Both the position numbers and the translations under genes were made by a program. A stretch of DNA of 31,750 bases from a virus. Every line of letters begins with the position of its first letter. The stretch's first letter is position 1. The stretch spans positions 9,842-41,591 of the IMG/VR virus record IMGVR_UViG_3300000230_000006; one strand, written 5' to 3'. Positions 25,027 through 30,303 of this stretch are shown one piece after another. Below the pieces are notes generated by a model, which was given only the letters and a program-made list of their open reading frames with translations, searched no databases and had not been told where the DNA came from.

Positions 25027-25035
25027 GTATTTATA
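25027..25035 (+). promoter_or_regulatory. Late promoter motif GTATTTATA
   Basis: CGTATTTATA on the plus strand, 12 bases before the ATG at 25048. Two earlier ATG codons (25035, 25041) lead to a stop after a few codons and are not used. Confidence 0.6.
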
Positions 25036-25047
25036 TGAAAATGCGTA

Positions 25048-25890
25048 ATGAACATTAATAAAATAATCAAAGAAGAGATTTCAAATTTAAGTGAGTACCT
25101 AACTCATGAAGGTGTTGGCTTAATGAGATATTTTTCAATGACCGATGCTGAAAAGATTGGATATTTACCTGAAGGTTACCCATACGAATATTTATTTAAT
25201 GATTTCCTTGAAGAAACGGATACAGATTATAGTGGCAGTCAATATACTGATTCCGATGGTAATGATATTCCAAACGATGAAGAATTTGAAATATATAACG
25301 TGCCAGAACCAATTAAACGAAAGTATGGTTTGTGGTTATTCAAACAAATTAATAATCATTCCTTAAATATTGAAGATAGTGAATACCCTGCTTGGAGTTA
25401 TTTCGATAGACCAACCTTAATTAAAAATCAATGGCTTATTCATTTCACTGCTGATGCAGATAGTATTGCTAATAATGGATTTATTTATGGTGTTGATGAT
25501 GTAGATAAATTGGGATTAACTACACATTTATCTGATTTCGAAAAAAAATATGGTGGATATAATTTCTCATATGAATTATCGGATTTCATTAGATATGGTA
25601 AAACCAATAGGTCATGGCAAAGCCAAGAATATAAGTATGGTAAAGAAGCAGTAATATTTAGAGCATCTGGTGTAAAACTATGGCATCATACTGATGAAGA
25701 GCCACAAGTTATTTTCTATGGAAAAACAGCAACAAACATAATTCCAATTACGAGTGGTGAAGACAAGAAATATGGTGTTCATAGTAGTAGGAATAACGAA
25801 TTACTGTATGAGTCAGATGACATGGAAGACGTTGTGGATTGGCTGGTAAAAAATTATGCACAATATAGAAAGCATTTATATAATAAATAA
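25048..25890 (+). CDS. Unknown protein, 280 residues; weak resemblance to ADP-ribosyltransferase-fold phage proteins
   Basis: It begins with MNINKIIKEEISNLSEYL, a helical opening like that of the 193-residue gene at 22221. Then comes an acidic, aromatic region. The middle reads QWLIHFTADADSIANNGFIY (about 129-148), later YGGYNFSYELSDF, then YGKEAVIFRASGVKLWHHTD and PQVIFYGKTATNIIPI (about 203-240). The pattern 'LIHFT...I..NGF..G ... GY.F.Y ... E.QVIF.G' resembles proteins with the ADP-ribosyltransferase/DarT-like 'H-x-T ... I...G' layout, but the catalytic Glu cannot be assigned, so the call is weak. Its late motif and position before the internal-protein-like genes suggest a virion or injected protein. 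Confidence 0.6.
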   Translation: MNINKIIKEEISNLSEYLTHEGVGLMRYFSMTDAEKIGYLPEGYPYEYLFNDFLEETDTDYSGSQYTDSDGNDIPNDEEFEIYNVPEPIKRKYGLWLFKQINNHSLNIEDSEYPAWSYFDRPTLIKNQWLIHFTADADSIANNGFIYGVDDVDKLGLTTHLSDFEKKYGGYNFSYELSDFIRYGKTNRSWQSQEYKYGKEAVIFRASGVKLWHHTDEEPQVIFYGKTATNIIPITSGEDKKYGVHSSRNNELLYESDDMEDVVDWLVKNYAQYRKHLYNK

Positions 25891-25899
25891 GTATTTATC
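25891..25899 (+). promoter_or_regulatory. Late promoter motif GTATTTATC for the three-gene unit 25942-27652
   Basis: GTATTTATC on the plus strand directly after the stop of the 280-residue gene and 42 bases before the next start. No further motif is seen before 27013 or 27398. Confidence 0.45.
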
Positions 25900-25941
25900 C
25901 TTAAATGGATTAATAATAAATTATAATAACAACATTACAAT

Positions 25942-26946
25942 ATGAAAAAACCTGATAGTAAACAAAGACTTATTGAGGTCATGACAAGATTAGATAAGAC
26001 ATTCAAATCAAAACCTGAAATCATTAAAGAAACATTTGAACCTGATTATAGCAAGGGTGAATATTTTTACGATAAACTCGAAGAAATAATTAATCAAATG
26101 CAACAAGCTGGCTACGATAATCAAGCAATTTTATCTGAAGTTAATAAAATATTGGGTATTGAAGACGACCTCGGAGAAGGTCGTTTAGCTAATTTAGCTG
26201 CTGGTGTTGGAATGGCAGCAGGCACAATGTTTGGTGGTGGTGCTCAAGCACAGACAACAGCACCAATAAATAAACCCGGTATGGAACAAGCAGATTATAG
26301 TTTAATGAATGATTATTATGTTGGTATTGCAACTAAATTAGCTGCTGAAGCTAAACAAAAGGGTGATACTCAATCAGAAATCGCATACAATAAAATCGCA
26401 CAACATTATAAGGGTGGTAATACATCTGAATTATCTGCTGGTTTAAAACCATATATGGATAATATAATTAAAACTCAACAGAGTGCAAGTCATAATGATA
26501 TTGTTAATTATGTTAGGGGTGTTAATGAATCTGAAGTTGAAGAAGGCAGAATGGCTAATTTGGCAGCAGGTATTGGAATGGCAGCAGGCACAATGTTTGG
26601 TGGTGGTGCTCAAGCACAACAAATGGTATCTGCAGCACCAATGAATAAACCCGGTATGGAACAAACCGACAATAAAGTTCAAGATGCTGATGTGATAAGT
26701 GCAATACTTGGTGTTAACGATATGAAGTTAAGTAATGCAGTACATGCTGGTGATACTGCAACATTAGCAATACATCGTGAAATTAAAGAATACTTTTTAA
26801 ATAAAAGGGATGGTAAAGAAATTAAAAAATTATCGCCAGCAGCAGTAGAAGCAGCAAAAAAAATAGGTGCTGAAATAAATAAAATGTCTTATGATTTATA
26901 TAATCAAACTACGGCTTATGGTAAAACTGTTAGAAGTGCAAATTAA
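25942..26946 (+). CDS. Internal-protein-like protein with the shared N-terminal module and two Gly/Ala repeats
   Basis: A 334-residue protein. The N-terminus KPDSKQRLIEVMTRLDKTF shares its pattern with three other proteins in the window. After a helical part (about 35-75) there are two copies of a 40-residue repeat: EGRLANLAAGVGMAAGTMFG (about 78-97) with GGAQAQ, ending NKPGMEQ, and EGRMANLAAGIGMAAGTMFG (about 200-219) with the same ending. The LAAG..MAAG segment is hydrophobic, like a membrane-inserting helix or signal peptide ending in AQA, but it is internal. Helical Ala/Lys-rich parts follow each copy. The family is not recognised. It could be packaged in the head and act on or in the host envelope after injection; this is inference. 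Confidence 0.7.
   Translation: MKKPDSKQRLIEVMTRLDKTFKSKPEIIKETFEPDYSKGEYFYDKLEEIINQMQQAGYDNQAILSEVNKILGIEDDLGEGRLANLAAGVGMAAGTMFGGGAQAQTTAPINKPGMEQADYSLMNDYYVGIATKLAAEAKQKGDTQSEIAYNKIAQHYKGGNTSELSAGLKPYMDNIIKTQQSASHNDIVNYVRGVNESEVEEGRMANLAAGIGMAAGTMFGGGAQAQQMVSAAPMNKPGMEQTDNKVQDADVISAILGVNDMKLSNAVHAGDTATLAIHREIKEYFLNKRDGKEIKKLSPAAVEAAKKIGAEINKMSYDLYNQTTAYGKTVRSAN
26207..26252 (+). repeat. 46-base direct repeat, copy 1
   Basis: Identical over 46 bases to 26573-26618 within the same gene. It encodes GMAAGTMFGGGAQA and neighbours. Exact identity at DNA level points to a recent duplication or gene conversion. Confidence 0.85.
26573..26618 (+). repeat. 46-base direct repeat, copy 2
   Basis: Second copy of the repeat at 26207-26252, 366 bases (122 codons) further on and in the same frame. 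Confidence 0.85.
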
Positions 26947-27012
26947 TCAACATCGTCATCCGGAATACAACAAATGAATTAAATAATCAATAAGCAATAA
27001 TAAATTAAAAAT

Positions 27013-27354
27013 ATGAAACCATCTAAAGACAGCAAACAAATGCTTTTCGAAATGATGGGTAAACTTGATAAATCATTTAAACCTAAAGCTGAAATCCTTA
27101 ACGAATGGAATTTCGATAAGAAAAATGGCGAAGATAAAGAATCAAAAGAACACGAAGAAAAAGAAGAAAAGGAAGAAACTGGCAAGAAAAAATATAACTT
27201 CGAGAAAAAAGAAGGTGAAGAATCTAAAGAACATGAAGAGTCTAAAACTCCGGAAGAAGAAAATGAAGAGCACGAAGACAAGAAAGAGCTTGATGAAGTT
27301 AAACCTAAAACAAAAATACCTGTAAATATGATTGCAAAGGTTGGCGGTAAATGA
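27013..27354 (+). CDS. Highly charged internal-protein-like protein with the shared N-terminal module
   Basis: A 113-residue protein made of the N-terminal module DSKQMLFEMMGKLDKSFKPK (residues 6-25) followed by a Lys/Glu-only-like region (about 35-95: ESKEHEEKEEKEETGKKK and similar) and a short tail KIPVNMIAKVGGK. Such composition is unlike an enzyme and like the small head-internal proteins of T4-type phages, which are packaged by an N-terminal signal and trimmed by the prohead protease. The module contains LFE, which fits the (L/I)-x-E cleavage rule of T4 gp21. The packaging role is inference. It is second in the unit 25942-27652. Confidence 0.65.
   Translation: MKPSKDSKQMLFEMMGKLDKSFKPKAEILNEWNFDKKNGEDKESKEHEEKEEKEETGKKKYNFEKKEGEESKEHEESKTPEEENEEHEDKKELDEVKPKTKIPVNMIAKVGGK
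27034..27063 (+). repeat. 30-base identity between two neighbouring gene starts, copy 1
   Basis: Identical to 27413-27442. It encodes the KQMLFEMMGK part of the shared N-terminal module, which shows recent copying of that module between genes. Confidence 0.85.
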
Positions 27355-27397
27355 AGTGGTAAGGGTCTAAGTATTAAATAATGTTTATAACTGTGTG

Positions 27398-27652
27398 ATG
27401 AAGAAAGATAGTAAACAAATGCTTTTCGAAATGATGGGTAAATTAGACCCAACATTCGATAATGTAAATGAACTTGTTATTTCTGAAGATATAAGTGTTG
27501 ATGTAAATGTTGGTGATACTATTATGACTGGCAGATTTAAAAATAAACGAACAGTTGTGAAGACAATTGGAAAAGACGAACACGGTATGCCAACTATTAA
27601 TGGTAAGAAAGTAGTAACATTTAGAAAGACTAATGAAAAAAATAGTAAATAA
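27398..27652 (+). CDS. Small protein with the shared N-terminal module
   Basis: An 84-residue protein. MKKDSKQMLFEMMGKLDPTF is nearly the same as the opening of the 113-residue neighbour, including 30 identical bases of DNA. The rest is different: DISVDVNVGDTIMTGRFKN and RTVVKTIGKDEHGMPTING look like a small beta-barrel (SH3-like, 'G-D-x-x-x-x-G-x-x-x-N'). The ATG at 27398 is preferred over the GTG one codon earlier. It is third in the unit, with no own late motif. That two unrelated bodies carry one N-terminus argues that the module is a targeting signal. No function can be named. Confidence 0.65.
   Translation: MKKDSKQMLFEMMGKLDPTFDNVNELVISEDISVDVNVGDTIMTGRFKNKRTVVKTIGKDEHGMPTINGKKVVTFRKTNEKNSK
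27413..27442 (+). repeat. 30-base identity between two neighbouring gene starts, copy 2
   Basis: Copy of 27034-27063. Confidence 0.85.
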
Positions 27653-27725
27653 TAATAAAAACACATAAATTTCTTAGTTGATTATCGATAAGTTAGAAAA
27701 TAAATCAAAAATATTTTAAAAAAAG

Positions 27726-27756
27726 TTTGCAGATAATGTAACTTTTAGTAACTTTG
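27726..27756 (+). promoter_or_regulatory. Bacteroidetes-type (early) promoter of the Asp tRNA operon
   Basis: TTTG at 27726-27729, a 19-base spacer, TAACTTTG at 27749-27756. The stretch AATGTAACTTTTA and the following CTTTGTAACGTATTTA are the same as at 23039-23072, so the two promoters are duplicates. Confidence 0.8.
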
Positions 27757-27832
27757 TAACGTATTTAAATGAAAATACAATAATGATAAACAAGATTTTT
27801 TAAATAGTATAAACAAAATAAAAATTACAACA

Positions 27833-27943
27833 ATGAAAAAAGTACTCGACATATTATTAGTAGTCTTAGCGGTTGACCTATTGTGGGCAGCAATGGAGGA
27901 TGATTGTAAAGTTATCGGGTTCACTGATATTATTGATTGGTAA
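27833..27943 (+). CDS. Short hydrophobic peptide with tandem Asp codons; candidate leader of the Asp tRNA operon
   Basis: A 36-residue open frame. It starts MKKVLDILLVVLAVDLLWAA, which could be a membrane segment, and continues MEDDCKVIGFTDIIDW. Six of 36 residues are Asp, with a GAT GAT pair at 27899-27904. It takes the same place between duplicated promoter and terminator as the Pro/Gln/His-rich leader at 23123, and the tRNAs behind it are both tRNA-Asp. Bases 27914-27921, just after the Asp pair, can pair with the terminator's 5' arm. It may therefore be an attenuator leader, but the hydrophobic part leaves a real small membrane protein as an equal alternative. Confidence 0.6.
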   Translation: MKKVLDILLVVLAVDLLWAAMEDDCKVIGFTDIIDW

Positions 27944-27976
27944 TTTCTAATCACAATATTAATTAAAAAACTCGAT
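27914..27976 (+). promoter_or_regulatory. Possible antiterminator pairing of the Asp tRNA operon
   Basis: ATCGGGTT (27914-27921, inside the leader gene) can pair with AACTCGAT (27969-27976, the terminator's 5' arm) over 8 positions with one G-T pair. It mimics the terminator's own 3' arm (TTCGGGTT). Confidence 0.45.
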
Positions 27977-27997
27977 TCGAGAGATTCGGGTTTTTTT
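27966..27997 (+). terminator. Intrinsic terminator before tRNA-Asp
   Basis: A 10-bp stem AAAAACTCGA/TCGGGTTTTT (one T-G pair), with a loop of about 10 bases and a T run. It lies between the leader-like peptide and the tRNA. Confidence 0.75.
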
Positions 27998-28035
27998 GTT
28001 TTAAGGTCTTTGACATATTGGAAATTTAAGAATAA

Positions 28036-28067
28036 TTGGAGTGGGTTACAAATACAATCCACTCCAA
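28036..28067 (+). other. 9-bp perfect hairpin directly upstream of tRNA-Asp
   Basis: TTGGAGTGG (28036-28044) and CCACTCCAA (28059-28067) around a 14-base loop, ending 5 bases before the tRNA. It has no T run, so a processing or stability element is more likely than a terminator. Confidence 0.55.
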
Positions 28068-28072
28068 AATAA

Positions 28073-28150
28073 CGTCTTATGTGCTCGACTGGCGTGCGAG
28101 AATTGGGCTGTCACCCCTCTAAAACAAGGGTTCAAATCCCTTTGAGACGG
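28073..28150 (+). tRNA. tRNA-Asp(GUC), irregular
   Basis: The acceptor CGTCTTA/TGAGACG pairs, the D-stem is CTCG/CGAG, the T-arm is AAGGG/CCCTT with loop TTCAAAT, and position 73 is G (usual for tRNA-Asp). The anticodon loop CTGTCAC gives GTC, but only three pairs (GGG/CCC) of the anticodon stem form and four bases instead of two separate acceptor and D-stem. It may be degenerate; a regular tRNA-Asp with the same anticodon is at 28936. Confidence 0.6.
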
Positions 28151-28198
28151 CATTGATAATCATGTTGTTACGAATTTTTATTAAAAATATTACTGTTT

Positions 28199-28231
28199 TT
28201 TGAACTATGACAGTTTTTATTTGTAAATTTG
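28199..28231 (+). promoter_or_regulatory. Bacteroidetes-type promoter of the HNH gene, nearly leaderless
   Basis: TTTG at 28199-28202, a 21-base spacer, TAAATTTG at 28224-28231. The ATG follows 4 bases after the -7 box, so the expected transcript start is at or just beyond the start codon. Confidence 0.6.
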
Positions 28232-28235
28232 TATC

Positions 28236-28945
28236 ATGAAGAACGAAAAATATCAAAAAGAATCATTTACGTTAATTGTTTTAAATTCAAACAATTTAAC
28301 CGATGTTGCAAAAAATTTGGGTTTGGTTGCATATTGTGGCAATCGTAACACAATAAAGAAATATATTAAATTATATGATATTGATGTATCACATTTTAAT
28401 ATTGATAATACAAAAAAAAGAGTTGTAAAAAAATTGATTTATCTAAAATATTGGTAATTAATTCTACATATAGTACAACTAATTTAAAATATCGTTTATA
28501 TGATGAAAATTTAAAAGAACGTAAATGCGAATTATGTGGACAAACTGAAGATTGGCAAGGTAAACATATGAGTTTGATTCTTGACCATATAAATGGTATT
28601 AACGATGACCATAGATTGGTAAATTTGAGAATCGTTTGTCCAAATTGTAATGCAACATTACCAACACATAGTGGTAAAAACGTTGGTAATAGCAAATATA
28701 AAAACATTATTAATGGTAATGTCATTAAAAAATATTGTGGTTGCGGTAAAATTATTGAAAATAAGGTAAATAAATGTAATAATTGTGATTCATATAAACA
28801 GCGTAAAGTAGATAGACCACCGCTTGAACAATTAATATCAGAAGTGATTGAATTAGGTTATTCAGGTACTGGTAGAAAGTATAATGTTAGTGACAATGCA
28901 ATTAGAAAATGGATTAGATTTTATGAAAAGCACACACCCTCGTAG
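28236..28945 (+). CDS. HNH homing endonuclease in two frames (-1 frameshift at A AAA AAA)
   Basis: The first frame encodes a helix-turn-helix-like N-terminal domain (NLTDVAKNLGLVAYCGNRNT, about 22-41; KKYIKLYDIDVSHF) and stops at 28455-28457. The -1 frame continues without loss: IDLSKILVINSTYSTTNLKY, then CELCGQ, LILDHINGINDDHRLVNLRI and CPNCNATLPTHSGKN, the HNH core with zinc cysteines, and an end domain with SGTGRKYNVSDNAIRKWI. The joined protein is 236 residues and has the usual layout of free-standing phage HNH enzymes. The frames meet at 28427-28433, A AAA AAA in the zero frame, a classic -1 slippery heptamer. Programmed slippage, a one-base deletion or a homopolymer reading error all fit. 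The stop TAG lies inside tRNA-Asp (10-base overlap). Confidence 0.8.
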
Positions 28946-29009
28946 TTCAGTTGGTCAGAATGGGGCACTGTCTATGCTCAGGTCGCCCGTTCAAGTCGGG
29001 TCGGGGGTT
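28936..29009 (+). tRNA. tRNA-Asp(GUC)
   Basis: The acceptor ACCCTCG/CGGGGGT pairs, the D-stem is GTTC/GAAT, the anticodon stem is GGGCA/TGCTC with loop CTGTCTA (anticodon GTC), and the T-arm is GCCCG/CGGGT with loop TTCAAGT. Its first 10 bases carry the end of the HNH gene. Confidence 0.85.
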
Positions 29010-29085
29010 AATCAACAGCTAACTAAATTTTAACAAAATCTACAAAAAAATATTAAAATTTAACAATAATTTAACATAAAAACAG

Positions 29086-29093
29086 TACTTTTG
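29086..29093 (+). promoter_or_regulatory. Possible -7 box of the IS607-type operon
   Basis: TACTTTTG fits TAnnTTTG and lies 20 bases before the ATG at 29114, but no TTTG is seen about 19-21 bases upstream of it. Confidence 0.35.
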
Positions 29094-29113
29094 ACAAATT
29101 AAAAAGTATATAT

Positions 29114-29332
29114 ATGAGAAAGCAAATTAATAAAGTAATGGAGAACCTAAAAAATAAATCGTTGAAAGTGGTTCGAGTTGATAAAACCGAATTCGAACTT
29201 GATAACGGTGATGTATATCCAATTCCATTCGAGTTGGATGTCGATGAGGATATATCGATTGAAGAGTTCCAGAAGATTTTGGATTCTTCGAAAGAGACTA
29301 TCCTAAAAATATTAGATAAAACGAATGAGTAA
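29114..29332 (+). CDS. Small unknown protein, first gene of the IS607-type unit
   Basis: A 72-residue acidic protein; not recognised. It has a basic start (MRKQINKVMENLKNKSLKVV), a beta-like middle (KTEFELDNGDVYPIPFELD) and a helical end (SIEEFQKILDSSKETILKIL). It overlaps the recombinase start by 8 bases (ATGAGTAA), which implies coupled translation, and its codon use looks like that of the recombinase rather than of the phage genes. It is therefore likely element cargo or a regulator of transposition. Confidence 0.6.
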   Translation: MRKQINKVMENLKNKSLKVVRVDKTEFELDNGDVYPIPFELDVDEDISIEEFQKILDSSKETILKILDKTNE

Positions 29333-29969
29333 ACTATTAACCATTGCACAAACATCTAAGATTTTAAATGTTTCTCAGAACACTCTGAGAAATTGGGATA
29401 GAGTGAATATCAACATCACACCGATAAAAACAGTTGGTGGTCATCGTAGATATAGGGAGGATGATGTTAATAAGTTTATCGGTGAGTTAAAAGTAGAAAG
29501 CGTATCAAATACCGTTGTCACCTACGCTCGTGTGAGTTCACATGAACAGAAAACGAAAGGTGATTTGGATAGACAATCACAACGACTATCTGAGTACTGT
29601 GCGAAGAAGAAGTACGTGGTTCATCACATCATCAAGGATGTTGGCTCTGGACTATCGGATACACGAACTGGATTTGTAAGAATGGTTGACTTAGTAATTA
29701 AGAAGAAGATTAATAAGGTGGTCATCGAGAATAAAGATAGGCTAACCAGATTTCAGTTCAACTTGATTAAGGAGTTCTTCAACAGTTATGACGTAGAGAT
29801 TGAGTGTGTGGATAATGTGAACATATCGAACGAGGAAGAGTTTGTGAATGATATCATGATGCTTATGGCATCATTCTCTGGTAAGTTGTACGGAAAGAGA
29901 AGTGTCAAACGTAAGAAAGAGATTAAAGAACAAAAATTGAGAGATAAATTAAATGAAAATAAAATTTGA
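29325..29969 (+). CDS. tnpA: IS607-family serine recombinase TnpA
   Basis: A 214-residue transposase. Residues 1-55 form a MerR-like helix-turn-helix (TIAQTSKILNVSQNTLRNWD; VGGHRRYREDDVNKF). Residues from 63 on form a resolvase-type catalytic domain: VVTYARVSSHEQK with the nucleophilic Ser at about 71, DLDRQSQRL, then IIKDVGSGLSDTRTGF, VVIENKDRLTRF and MMLMASFSGKLYGKRS. These motifs and the domain order (DNA-binding domain first) are those of IS607 TnpA, not of IS605 Y1 transposases. The length is normal, and all catalytic landmarks are present, so the enzyme may be active. Confidence 0.92.
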   Translation: MSKLLTIAQTSKILNVSQNTLRNWDRVNINITPIKTVGGHRRYREDDVNKFIGELKVESVSNTVVTYARVSSHEQKTKGDLDRQSQRLSEYCAKKKYVVHHIIKDVGSGLSDTRTGFVRMVDLVIKKKINKVVIENKDRLTRFQFNLIKEFFNSYDVEIECVDNVNISNEEEFVNDIMMLMASFSGKLYGKRSVKRKKEIKEQKLRDKLNENKI

Positions 29970-29975
29970 GAAATT

Positions 29976-30293
29976 ATGAAAACAAAAGAACTACTGAAAT
30001 CCTTAACTGTTAATTCGTCCAATATCAATGGAATGAATGGTTTGTTTGGTAAAGAGTTAAAAATTATTGAACCGTTTATTAAGGAATTGGATGAGTTTAA
30101 AGAAGTTAAACATGTTGAAATTGAATGTGATTTTGAAGTCTTTACTCCATCAAATAATCCAAGTGAAAAACATATTGAATTAGTGACTTGTAAATTATCT
30201 GATTGTATGTTCAGTGAATCTATATTGATGTATGGGTTATTTATTTCGGATGATGAAGTGATGATAAGATGTGCAAATTTTTCATTAAGGTAA
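29976..30293 (+). CDS. Unknown protein between tnpA and tnpB
   Basis: A 105-residue protein; not recognised. The first half is helical (KELLKSLTVNSSNINGMNGL; LKIIEPFIKELDEFKEV), and the second half has beta strands (KHVEIECDFEVFTPSNN; EVMIRCANFSL). Three Cys residues do not form a clear metal site. It starts 6 bases after the tnpA stop and ends 10 bases before tnpB, so it is part of the same transcript. Standard IS607 elements have no gene here; it could be captured cargo, or a gene coming from the phage, since it appears more AT-rich than its neighbours. Confidence 0.6.
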   Translation: MKTKELLKSLTVNSSNINGMNGLFGKELKIIEPFIKELDEFKEVKHVEIECDFEVFTPSNNPSEKHIELVTCKLSDCMFSESILMYGLFISDDEVMIRCANFSLR

Positions 30294-30303
30294 ATCATTA
30301 CTA

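Noticed and set aside
26979-27455. A 158-codon minus-strand frame opposite the Lys/Glu-rich gene
   Set aside because: The Ser/Phe/Leu-rich translation is the complement of the GAA/AAA-rich plus-strand gene, which carries the shared N-terminal module; no promoter motif was found on the minus strand.
28001-28040. A further host-type promoter (TTTGACAT, later AATAATTG) before tRNA-Asp
   Set aside because: The -33 TTTG is present, but the downstream box deviates too much from TAnnTTTG to support it. If real, it would weaken the attenuator idea for the second operon.
27745-28062. A 105-codon minus-strand frame across the Asp leader region
   Set aside because: It covers promoter, leader frame and terminator of the plus strand, which are duplicated features, and has no own start signals.
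29786-30298. A 170-codon minus-strand frame opposite tnpA and the 105-residue gene
   Set aside because: It is antisense to a recombinase gene with clear catalytic motifs and spans a gene boundary.
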